Below are positions 1 to 12,000 of a stretch of 64,000 nt of DNA, in pieces; position 1 is the first letter of the stretch, and each line of letters opens with the position of its first letter. The stretch is from Gnetum montanum (Eukaryota > Streptophyta > Gnetopsida > Gnetales > Gnetaceae), in NCBI GenBank assembly GCA_015680685.1, contig MNCI01007569.1, positions 301,241 to 365,240 of the forward strand, given 5' to 3'. The position numbers were made by a program, and so were the translations under genes. The notes beneath the pieces were generated by a model. It was not told the DNA's origin, did not search any database, and saw only the letters and a program-made list of their open reading frames with translations.

Positions 1-99
1 TGGGAAATCAAAAGATGGCGGAACCAATAAAGCTTCAAAGTCAGCAGATACGTATGATGTGCTAGGGAAATTCAAGGGTTCAGATTTGGTTGGTAAGAG
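1..99 (+). CDS. IleRS first visible exon, start of editing-domain region
   Basis: Reading from base 2 gives a Lys/Ser-rich stretch and then [16 protein letters not shown], ending in the split codon AG|G before the donor GTAAGG at base 100. Joined to the exon at 17931 it reads [13 protein letters not shown], the usual eukaryotic IleRS sequence that leads into the editing (CP1) domain. The exon is open at its 5' end because the window begins inside it. The phase match with an acceptor 17.8 kb away is the main evidence that the two belong to one gene. Confidence 0.9.
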
Positions 100-3000
100 G
101 TAAGGGAAATGCGTGAGCTTCACATTATAAAAAGACAATAATGAATTTTATTGAAGAATCTTTCTGCTTAATCACTGGCTGCCCATCTATTGTTTGAGGG
201 GCTTAGTGTTTGTTTATTGGGAAAAAATGAAAGATACACCTATAATGAAATTTGAAATATTTACTGGCTGTTTTGTTGGATAGTATCTTATATGAAAGAG
301 TTAATATTCAGAGTAAATTTGCTAAGCTGAAGAACATGAAAGGCTTGTTACAGTGTATGTCTGCCTATAAAATAAGCTATCAAAATATTGTTGAATGTGC
401 AATGGACTGCATAGTTTTCATAAACAACATCTACTTTGTAAGTTGTAGGGTTTTTGCACCTTGTAATATTACACTTGAAATTGAAAAAAAACTTGGATGT
501 TAGCATCCTTTCTAAACAATAAAATCTAAAGCTAGGTTTATCCCACCCTATCATTTCAAGCTCAGGCATTGCACTTACAATAATATTAAAATAAGCACTG
601 AATGTGTGATCAAAGAAGCTACATGATAGGTCCTTTCTAGTTGCAAACTGGTTGTTGCTGTGAATGGGCTGTCAGGTGGCCTGTTGAATGGTATTCTTGC
701 TTGGAAATTTATTCTATCACCAAAGGGTTCGTTTCAGGCTACCAATAAGATACTCTCATGCAATTAGATAGATAGATATTTAACATGTAAATAAGCTAGT
801 TTATAACAACTTAATAATAGAGCCTTTATTTTGAGTGTAAATAAGATCTACATAAGACATATATGTAACTTGTAGAATGAGATTCAACTGCCAAGTCTTT
901 GAAACTAGTGAGGTTGAAAAGCTGTTAGTCAAAGTTATGAATGGGTTGGTGCCATACGAGTGATAATTTTAATTTTCATTATTTTTTCTTAGATTGGATA
1001 ATTATGTAATAGACCCTTGATCCTGATCCTTGGTTGATCTCTAAGATCTCAAGTAATCCCTGTTGCATCTGAAAGTTTTTTTTTTATTAAAGTTTTCTTT
1101 TTCCTTAAAAAAAACAAAAAGATCATACAAACATAAATGTAGTATGGTTTTGCATTCCTTTATTTTAAATAAATTTTCTTTTAAAGCCATGTGTCATGAA
1201 CTTCTTATATACTGCCACTTTTATTTGTTTCTGCTCTCATTTTGGGTCTTGACCATGTGTTTTTTTGGTTAGGGAAAATTTGAAATCCCTTTAATGTTTT
1301 TGTTTTTTTGTTGAGAAAAATGATCACGTGTAGCAAAAGCAAAGCCAGAAAAAAAAATGTTAGAAGCAAAGATTCTCTTACAATTTTTTTTTACTTTCAT
1401 GTGTATTTATTATATTTTGTAAGAGTCTTGACATGGAAACCAAGGTCATAGATTCAATTGCAGTGGGCAACATTGAATTATGGATATATTTTATAAAAAG
1501 ACTTTTGAAATTGGTGTGGTCCAAGAGATCCAAGAGGGTCTCAGTGAATTTAACTAACTAGTTTAGTTATATATTTATAATATATATCTATAATTTGACC
1601 AATAGAATCTTCTCCCTTTAGGAGAAAAACAAATGGATTGATTTTGAAAAAAAATTGCATAATATAAGACGAAAATTTTGGAAAACATAATTTAGCAGTA
1701 CATAATGGGTCTTAAAGAGTCATGAATGAAATATAATTTAGTGTTACAAGAAGGGGACCTCTAGAGGGTTCTAAAATAGAAATTGAAACTGAATTTTTAC
1801 TTAGCATTACCTAGTAGAATTGCACCTATGATCTAAATATAATTTAGCCTTATGAAATTGGGTCCTTTTGTATGATTGGTAGTTGGCCTTGATGAGGAGA
1901 TAGCTTGAATTCCACAATCCAAACTCACTTAAGTTCAAAGATCCATCACAACTCACAATTGAACAAGAAAAGGAAAAGGAAACTTTGTTCTTGCTCAAAG
2001 GAAATGAATACAATACAATATATATATGTAAGCATCACACTCCTAAGGAAAAATAATCAATTGGTCAAATCCTGATGCCACTCTCACAATAGAAGGAGAA
2101 TCATCAAGAGGATGATCTCTCACTCAATTGCTCAAGAAGAATGCTCTCACTCTCTCTTAAGCTCTCACAATGCCAATTGCATGTTAGGCTCTTTCCTTTA
2201 GGTTGCTTTTATTGTTTTATAATATATGGAATGATTCTTGGGGTCCCAATGACCATTAGTCTTCCTTTAAAATTTTGTGCACTTTTTGAAAAATCAAAAT
2301 TCTCTTACCAATTTTGAATAACTCAAAATTCTCAACAAAATCAATACTCAAAAGAGGCACAATCATCAAATTGTGAATAACTATAATTGGCAACAAAAGG
2401 ACTCTTACCAATACTGGTGTGAAAAACATTATCATAGGAGAATTTAGCATGAGCCAACTTGCTCTTCCATTGTTGAGGTTGATCCTCACTTAAACATCTT
2501 AATATCCTCAACAAAGATCTATTAATCACTTTAGGTTGCCCGTTGGTTTGAGGATGATAGGCTGTAGAAAATGACAACTTTGTTCCCAATAATTTCTAAA
2601 TAGATCTCCAAAAATGACTTGTGAATTTAATATCCCATTCAATGGAATGCCATGCAATTTCACAAGAAGAAGAAAGAATAAATGAGGAAGCATCATTACT
2701 CCATCTACATGGAATAAAATGATCCATTTTGGTAAATCTATCTACCACAACAAGGATAGAATCATGACCAGATCTAGTTTTTGGAATGCCACAAACAAAG
2801 TCCAAACAAACACTTCCCAATGAGCTTTTGGCATTGGCAAAGGCATGTAGTGTCCATCAACACCTTTCTCATCTTTGAACTTTTGGCAAATGTAACATTC
2901 TTTAACAAATTTAACATCTTGATAGGGAAGGGCAAATGGGAGAGTAGAAGAGTGGGGGGTGCTGAGCACGTTGGTCAAGCTAGTGGGGATGCGATGAGTG

Positions 3001-6000
3001 TTGAAGGTGGTGGAGTGATCCTGGTGGATGGTGGGTTGGGGTAGGGTCCTCAAGGAGGGTAGCTCGGAGGGTAGGTGGTTGTCGATGGGTGCTGGCAGGT
3101 GGCAGCATAGTTGGGAGCATGAATGGGATGACGAGAGTGGTTGTGGTATCACTAGGTGGAGAGGAAGCGTTCGAGGCTTGCTCGTAGGAGGGTAGCACTA
3201 TGAGGCTAAAGATTGGACATCCACCTAAGGAGATGTTGTGGGCTTTGCAGCTTAGCCTGATGGACAAGTTTGGCTTGGAGGGTGTACATCCTAGGATGGA
3301 TCTTATCAGGCACTAGGCCCTTGCAACCTAGGGATTGGAGAATGTGTGGGTGCGGAGTCTAGTGGATGATAGGCTTTTGTTCATTTTCTAGACGGAGGAA
3401 GACAGGGGGCGAGTGTTGTTGGGGGGACCATGGTTTTATGGGGCTTGTGGTTTGGCTCTTGCACTGTGGAAGCTAAGGGTCCATCGTGATGTGAATCTTT
3501 TTGATTGGGTGTTGGTTTGGGTCCAGATCTTGGACTTGCCCTTGGACTTCTGGATGCTAGGTCGCTAGGTTTTTTGAAGTCATTGGCTGGTCTATTTGGA
3601 GAGTTTATAGTTTGATGCTTTCATTGCCTTGATGGACAGAATGGGCTATGCTCGTTTCTGCGTTTGGAGGTCACTCGGTCTAAGGATCGGGTCAGTGAAG
3701 TGGTTTTGGACATGCTGTCAGGGGAAGAGCGGATAAGGGTTTAGTTTGAGAGTCTATCGGTGGTGAAGTTGGTGCAGAGAGAGGCATCGCTTGCTGCATG
3801 TGTGATTTGTGGGAAGGGGCATTTGATGGAGGATTGTCAAATCTGGCCGAAGGGACCATTGCACCAGTCACAGGGTGGGCGGAACGTTGTTGGAGGAAGG
3901 GTCGAGTGGTGAAGGTAGCTGTGGTGCCACCAACAGGTTAGGTGAATAGGGCCAAACCCAAGGTGTTGGCCATGGGGGGGACCATTGGTGGAGGAGAGCA
4001 AGGGTGAACGAAGAGCTGTTGAGAGTGTTGGAATTCCTGAAGGATGGAGGGAGTAAGCCAACAGAGTCAGAATGGTCTGAGACGGTGGGGGATGGCTTCG
4101 CCACATAGTCCCCTTGTGCTTCAGTGGGCAAGATGTTGGCCTTGGCAGAGGTGCAAGGTGTGGAGTTGCCCTCGTTAGGGGATTGGATTACTTTGGGTCA
4201 GGGCTCCTCCCGTCCGAAGCTTAGGGATCTAGTTGGGCCGAAACAAGGGGGTGCTGAGTTGGTGTTGGGGGTAGTTGTGGTTTCCTTTGTGGGGACTAAG
4301 GTTGGATGGATGCATTGGTAGTGAGAAAGAAATTGACGTAGTTTGATATTGACCTAGGAGTGCAGAAGACCCTGAAGGAGGTGTATCATAGATGAATGTT
4401 TGTTTCCCCATGAAGATCTTTTGTTGGAATTGCAGGGGACAAGGTACCCCATACAAGCAAAATACCTTGAAAATGGTGGTTTGGAATGAGGGATGCGATG
4501 TGGTGTGTTTGCAAGAGACGAAGCTGTAGGCAGTTGAATTGAAGCTGCTACAGTGGGAATGGAATTTGCAGATGGTCCCATGCAAGGGTTGTGCTAGGGG
4601 GCTGGCCATTTTTTCACAGTTCTAGATCACATTGGTGGATGAGTCTAGATGGTTCATGTGATTCAGGGTAAGATTTGGCTGACAAATGTTTATGGGGCAC
4701 AGAACTATGAGGCGCGGTTGCAAGAGTTGAGGTGGCATAGGTGGTCCTTGATAAAGACAAGTGGATCCTTGTCGGTGATTTTAACCAACGTTTGTACCTG
4801 TGGGAGAAGGTGGGATGGGACAACACAGTTCTACTTGGAGGATCAGAATGTGTAGATTTCATTTAGGACCATGATTTGGCGAACATGGATATTGAGGGCT
4901 GCAAATTTACCTAGAGTAATAGGAGATGTAGATCTAATTGGGTGCAGTCTCAAATTCATAGGGTGTGGGTGAGTACAAAGTTGTTACTAGTCTTTGATAT
5001 CTAGGTTATGAGTAAGGAGTGGTAGGCTTTGGATCATAGATCCATTTTGTGTTGACTTAGCAGCTACTTGCTAGATGGTTCATGTGATCCAAGGAAACAT
5101 TTGGTTGACAAATGTTTACGGGGCACAGAATTGTGAGGTGCGGTTGTAAGAGTTGAGGCAGGTGGCATAGGTGGTCCCTGATAAAGACAGGTGGATCCTT
5201 GTTAGTGATTTTAACCAATGTTTGTATCTGTGGGAGAAGATGGGAGGGGACAACATAGATCTGCTTGGAGGATCGAAATGTGTAGATTTCATTTAGGACC
5301 ATGATTTGATGAACATGGATATTGAGGATTGCAAATTTACCTAGAGCAAGAGGAGACACAAATCTAATCAGGTGTAGTCTCGGATCAATAGGGTGTGGGT
5401 GAGTATGAAGTTGTTACTAGTCTTTGATATCTAGGTTATGGGTAAGGGGTGGTAGGCTTTGGATCACAGATCCATTTTGTGTCCACTTAGTAGCTGCCAG
5501 GGTTAGGTACCCAAGTCTTTCTAATTCGAATGTATGTGGTTGGGTAAGTCATGGTTGAGGTTGTTGGTTTAGGATATCTAGCAAGGCTACTCGGTAGCTC
5601 ACGAACCAAGGGATTTCCTGAAAAAGGAATTGAAGCTATTAAAGCAAAGGATAAGAGCCAGAGCCTTGGAGGAGAAGTATAGATTCAAGAATTATAGGGC
5701 ATGGTTGTAGATTAGCCTCTAGGAGATACAAGGGCTTCAGGAGCAGGGTGTTGACTTGGCTGATGAGGAGTGGGAGATATTGGGAGAGTTGTAGGAGTTG
5801 GATTGGGAGGAGGAAGGTTACTAGCAGCAATAGGCTTGAGTTTCCTGGTTACATGAGGGGGATCAGAATATGTGTTTCTTTTTTGCCATGGCCAAAGGTC
5901 AGGGAGCAAGGAAGAAGAAGCTTCAATATATGTTTGAAGGAGAGACAAGGGGAATGGCCTGAAAGAGGGATGTAGGTGGTTGAGGCGGTACAGGCTTATT

Positions 6001-9000
6001 GGAAAAATATTTGGTGAGGGAGAGAAATGGAGAGAATTTCTGTTTTGGTGTGATAGGTTTTGAATGATGCTAAAAACCAGGGTCTAATGCAACCTTTCTC
6101 TAGGATGGAATTGGTTACGACTATGAGGTCGATGCAAGCCAATAAGGCGTCGGGGCTTGATAGGTGGTCCATTGAATTCTTTAGGGAATTCGAGGACATT
6201 TTGGTGGCAAATTTGTTAGACACTTTTAATTGCGTGCTGCATTGGCAGCAGGTTTGTAGGGAGCTCAACTGTTCGTGGATTGTTCTTATCCCAAAGGTGC
6301 TGAATCCTTCTTCGTTGATGCATTTCAGGCCCATCGGGGTATTTTGCTGAGATTGATCATTTGTTGCTTGGTGCCGTTAATGGAGAAGTTGGTGGGTGAG
6401 CACTTGGTAGGGTTTATTAAAGGCTAGTTCCTATAGGACTAGGTCTTGCTGTTTCAAGAGATTCTGCACTCATTGTGGTGGTTCAGGTTTCCTAGAATGT
6501 GTGTTGAGTTGGACATCACCAAGGGGCCTACATCACAGTGAGTTGGGCAATGTTGAGAGAGATTATGCTTCGTAAAGGTTTTGGTCCTGAGTTTGTTAAT
6601 CTTTGCATTTAGTTGCAAAGTTTCGATTGATATTCGTTTGACATCGACGAGAGATTGTGGGGTTTCAAGGTGTTGGAGAGATACCTATGATAGGGAGACT
6701 CGCTGTCACCTTTATTGTTTATTTTAGTTATGGATATGTTGCAGAGCTATTGTATCGTAGAGCTATTGTATCGTAGAGGGGATGTAGGGGCTTAACATTT
6801 TTGGGGTCCACTACCTCGTTGCCCATCACGTTGATGATACATTTCTTTTTTCTTGGGTGGCTGTTCCTTAGTCTGAGGCGCTTAAGAGGGCCTTAGAAAG
6901 GATGGAGTTGGAATTGGGCCTCAAAATCAATAGAGGAAAGTCTACTCTACATTTGACCAATATAGTGGCATCGGTGGGGGGAAGGATAATACAACTACTA
7001 GGAATGTTGCTAGGTTGGTTGCAGGACTCTTATTTAGGGATGCCAATTTTTGACTAGGGACTTAAGAGAGTGTGGATGGGGCTGGTTGAGAGATTGCAAG
7101 CAAAGATGACTCATTGGATCAATAGATTTCTATCTAGAATAGGGAAGATGTTGCTAGCTTCGAATATGCTTATGGCAATGGCTAGGTTTGTTGCTTCCAT
7201 GGCTATTCCATTGGCTAGGGTTATTCAAAAGATTGACTAGATCCTTCGATAGTTTGTTTGGTTTGGCAGCAAGGGTGGGAAGAAGCTCCACTTGGTGTGT
7301 TGGGAGATGATGGCGAGGCCAAGAACAGTTGGGGAATCAGGCTGCTATCTTTCTGAGATGGGGTTAAGCTAGGCATGCAGTGCCTGGTAAATAGATTAAT
7401 AGATCAAGAGGATGGGTAGGCGTCGTGGGTGAGGTTGCTGCAACAAAAGTATCACAGGTGGGAGGTTGATGCTAGGGGCTCATAGTTATGGAAAAATATT
7501 TGCAAGCATGTTAGGGAGATGGAGGCTAAGGCGTTGCTGGGAAAGCACCATTTTGAGGTGATGAAGGCCATGCACTTGCTGGTTGTGGGGTGGACTGATG
7601 TTTTGTGGTGGCGGCTGCCCGAGAAGATTAAGGCTTTTAGGTGGCTAATCATGCATAGGGTGTTGTTGGTGCGGGAACTTTTAAGAACGCTGGGGATCAA
7701 TATTAATACTATTTGCCCACTTTGTTTTGTAGATGTTGAGACGCTTGTCCATTTTTTTCTATCATTGCAAGTTTATGCATGAGGTTTGGAGGGCGGCTAG
7801 ACTTTTGCCTTCGATAAGAATTAGTGGAGATTCTAAAGAGCTAGTTGTGCTATGGGTGGGCTGGAAGAGTAGAAATCATTTGATCTTCCATGGGCAAAGG
7901 TTGTCTGTGCTGAATTCTATTGCCAACGTTGGGCTCCATTTGTGGGTGGAAGCGGTTCATAGCATGGGGTGTTGGAAAAATGAAGAGAAATACATTAATT
8001 GTTGTATTTTCTTTTATGTTGCATTTGATGTGTGGATGTGTTTTATCCCACATGTATTAGGATTGGGGTTTGGTCCTCATGTTTCTTCATAAATAGAAGG
8101 CTTGGGGTAGCTTTTAGGGTGTGTGCTTTGAAGTGAAAGCACTGTATCAAGGTTTTACCTTGGAGATGTGAGTCTTGTTGGAGTTGATCTGAGATCTGTT
8201 GGAATAATAGATTGGGTGTTTGGAAAAGTTACAAGGATGGCTTGTGTCCTGAAGATTTGAGAAGAATAGAAGGCAGATCAGCATTATTGTGGAAGTAGGG
8301 TAAAAAGGGCTTATGTTTGCTAACTCTCTGTGTTCTTGTGTTATTTTTATTGTTTTCATTCTGCTTTCATTTTGTTATCACAGCAAATGTTTGCTAGAGT
8401 TTAAAACGTTTTGAGAGCGATTTATAGTGTTTCTTGACCTGCTACAGCGCTATATTTTGCCTCTAATGATTTATTCAGATCTCTAGGGTTCTAATAATTT
8501 CTCTAGAGCATTTGTAGTGTGTTTTCAGATCTAATTGTTTTCAGATCTGGTTATAACATGGGGTAGGGGTTGGTCAATGAGCTGGTTGTTATTGAGTTTG
8601 CAGGGAACACTGATCTTTGGGTGCTGATTGTGAGAGTGGGTTGGGCTGAAATGCTATAGCGTGTTGAGGGGGAGCTTGGGCTGCCTACTAAGAGCTTCTT
8701 TGATAATTGGGTTAGGGAAGAGACTAGGTTTCGGCGCAGATGGATTAGGGTAACGGAAATGGCTTTGGTTGAGGTTTTGGGGGTGCCAGTGGAGGGGGAA
8801 CTTGTTGCTTCGATGCTCCATAATCAAATGTATGCTGCTGAGTTTTTTTTGGGGCACAGTTTTGCGTATGGCTAGTGGGCACATTCGCAAGGCAACGATG
8901 GCCCTGATGTGGCAGAGCACGATGGTGTTGATCGACTATTATGTTGTGCAGTTTAGCTACCCTCACAAGCTCGTGGGAGTTCATTTTGCATTTTTGTGTT

Positions 9001-12000
9001 GCTTGAAACATGGAATTAGGGTTAACATACCTCGGTTCTTCTTGGATTCCCTGAAACGTAAGTGGCTCGGACATTATTCTGGGGTGATCTTGGTGTTGTG
9101 GAGGTTGGGTTTGATGGAGGTTCTTAGGTAGTTGTGGCTAGAGCCCTAGTTGTTGTATCAAAGGTGGAGTAGGCAGGTTGGCTAGGGGGCTTAGCTGATA
9201 TGGCAGAGAAATGTGGAAGGTGAGGGTGCACCGACTAGCGGTTCTGGGTGGGATGAGAGGTTGGGGCCCTTGCGAGAGGTGGAGCAGGAAGATTTCACAC
9301 ATGCTGTTGAGCTTCATGAGTAGATTGACAAGGCTTGTCGGGTCACGACCAAGTAGGTATGGGTCAAAGAGAGGGTAGAGTGAGAAGCATGGTGGAAGAG
9401 GATGTAGGTGGAGGTGTAAAGGGATGCAGATCTTCAATGGGGTCAAGACTTGCAACAAATGGGGGATTTGTTGGAGAGGCACAAAGCGGAAATTGTTGTA
9501 GCTGATGGAGTTGGATTGGAAAAGGCAAGAGACTTTTGTGATGCAGGAGGATATGGGGTGTTGACATAGACGTCGCACACTGATCAGGATGCAGATGAAT
9601 CCCAGAGGCCTACTTTGGCAAGAACGCCGAAGGAGTAGGTTTTGCATTTTTTTCTTTTTGGATTTAAGACAAGGCATCAACAACTACATTAGATTTGCCA
9701 CTTCTATGCTTCAAGACAATGAAATTTGGCAAAAGAATCAAAGCCATTAACATCAATACATGAATGAGCAATATGAATTTAAGACAAAGCATCAACAACT
9801 ACATTAGATTTGCTGCTTCTATGCTTCAAGACAATGAAATTCTTGAAGTCGTTCAACTCATTTCATATGTTTAGCACTCAATTTCTTTTGGGAATTCAAA
9901 GAAGTGCTCTATGATTAGTAAGCAAAATAAATTTAGATCCCAACAAATAATGTCTCGAATGCTTAATTGCTTGAAGTATAACATATAGCTGTTCCTCATA
10001 TACATTATACGTTTACCTAAATTCATTCAACTTTTCAGAAAAGAATGCAGTGGGCTTACCCTCTTGAGAAAGCACATCACCAATAGTAAGCCCACTTGGA
10101 TCCAACTCTAGTTCAAAAAGCTTGGAGAAGTTTGGGATTGCCAAAACTGGAGCACTACAAATCTTTTCCTTCAAAGCTTGGAATGATTTCGTTTTTTCAT
10201 CATCCCACACAAAAGTTGAATTTTTCTTCAAACAAGATAGTATAGGCCATTCAATAGAATTGAAGTGAGCTAAACCAAGAAAAGATCTTGCCTCTCCCAC
10301 ATCTTTAGGTGAAAATGACTCCTTGATTACCTTGATATTGCTTGGGTCCATCTTGATTTGATTCTTGGAGACATAAGACCTAAATACACAATTTCCCTCT
10401 TCATGAAATGAGACTTCTTGGCATTGATGACCAATTGAGTTTCATGCAACCTTGAGCACACCAACCTTAAGTGTTGCACATGCTCATCTTCATTAGAATT
10501 GTAGGCAAGAATATAATCAAAGAAGACAATGTAACATTTTCCAATAAGATCTCTTAGAACATCATGCATAAGCATCATGAATGTGGCTCGGGCATTAGTT
10601 AGCCCAAAAGGCATGAGTAACCATTCATATAAACTATCAAGAGTTTTAAATGCCATTTTCCATTCATCTTCTAGTCTAGTTCTAATTTGATGATGATCAC
10701 TTTTCAAATTGATCTTTGAAAATATTTCAACTTTGTCTAAAACATTAAGAATTTCATCCATCCTAGGGATAGGAAATCCATACTTAATAGTGATTCTATT
10801 AATAGCCTTGGAATTAATGCACATTCTCATTTCATTGGTATTGTTTTTGGGAACAAGAACAGATGGAACAATAGATGGAAAAACAAACTCCTTGATAAAA
10901 CTAATGGAGAGCAATTCACTTACTTGTTTGTGCAATTCCTCTTGTTTATGTCAAGTCATCCGGTAAGCTCTCTCATTAGGAATGGTTGCTTTAGGCATGC
11001 AATCAGTTTGGTGCTAAATGGATCTCATTGGTGAAAGCCCTTCAAATTTGCCTTTGAAGATATCAACAATCTCTTGTGCCAAAGGTTGCATTTTTACTGG
11101 AAGTTCATTTTATGGCTCTTCTTCACATGTTGCAATAGTAGAAACAATGACAAATCCATATCAAATTTCTTCATGAGTTTTGAGATATTCCTTCTCACTA
11201 AGCAACATCAAGAAAGCATTAATAGGAACATTTTTTTCATATTGCTGCAATGTCATAGGAATCAATTGGTGTATCCTGTCTCTCCTAAGAACTGACTATT
11301 TTTTTTGCACCATTAAATGTAGCATTGTTACCATAAGTCCAAGGTCTACCAAGTATGGTATCAACGCTATCTATGGGAAGAATGTTACATTGTACTTGGT
11401 ATCTAAAAGAACTAATCTTAAAATATAAAATATATCTCGTCTTTCCTTCTTGAAAATGATCTCTAGAGAGCCAATACACTCTATAGGGCTTAGGCTTAGG
11501 ATGAGGAAATTTCTTCAAGCCAAGTCTATCAGCAACCTTAGAAAAAATAACATTCTCGTGCACCACCATCTATCATATTCAGTTACCACTAGACAGAGAC
11601 TTAACCCTAATTCTAAAGATCATTTTTCAAAAAGATCCTCATTAACATTGACATTTCCTATAAATGAATTAATTTCAATTACATCTTCAATTAGAGGGGC
11701 ATTAGGATTACCTTCATTTGATAACTTTCCTTCTCCAAAGTTTGAAGTTTCTTGCCCTTAAAAGCATTAGGTTTCTTGCACTTCCATTGTTTATGTCCCC
11801 ATTCTTCACAATTGAAGCATTGCCGCATTGACATTTCCTTGACCGTTTCCCTTCTTGGAAGTGTCTTTTTTGGAATCTTGGCCTTCCTTGTTCTTGTTTT
11901 TCTTCTTTTGTTAGCCTTCTTTCGCATTGAGCTTCTCCTTCACTCCTTTATCTTTGTTAGAAGCCTTGGAGTCTTTGCCCTTGGAAGTCTTGAGACCTTT

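Larger units (their letters stand above)
2936..7969 (+). mobile_element. L1-type LINE, plus strand, inserted into the gypsy element
   Basis: A G-rich block, compositionally unlike the AT-rich surroundings, carrying in order an ORF1-like region with a zinc knuckle, an apurinic-type endonuclease region, a reverse transcriptase and a C-terminal zf-RVT domain. This is the architecture of plant L1 LINEs. All coding regions are broken by stops and frameshifts. No clear target-site duplication was found at about 2936 or 9650, and no poly-A tail marks the 3' end because an LTR-like segment follows. Confidence 0.85.

Noticed and set aside
2742-3267. Pro/Ser/His-rich open frames on the minus strand
   Set aside because: They are the antisense of the G-rich start of the LINE. 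Only the lowest part, encoding the integrase zinc finger (below about 2935), is real.
9138-9683. 181-codon open frame on the minus strand, rich in Leu/Pro/Ser
   Set aside because: It is antisense to the G-rich remnant at 8560-9642. Its composition follows from the lack of TA-containing triplets in G-rich DNA, and it has no domain landmarks.
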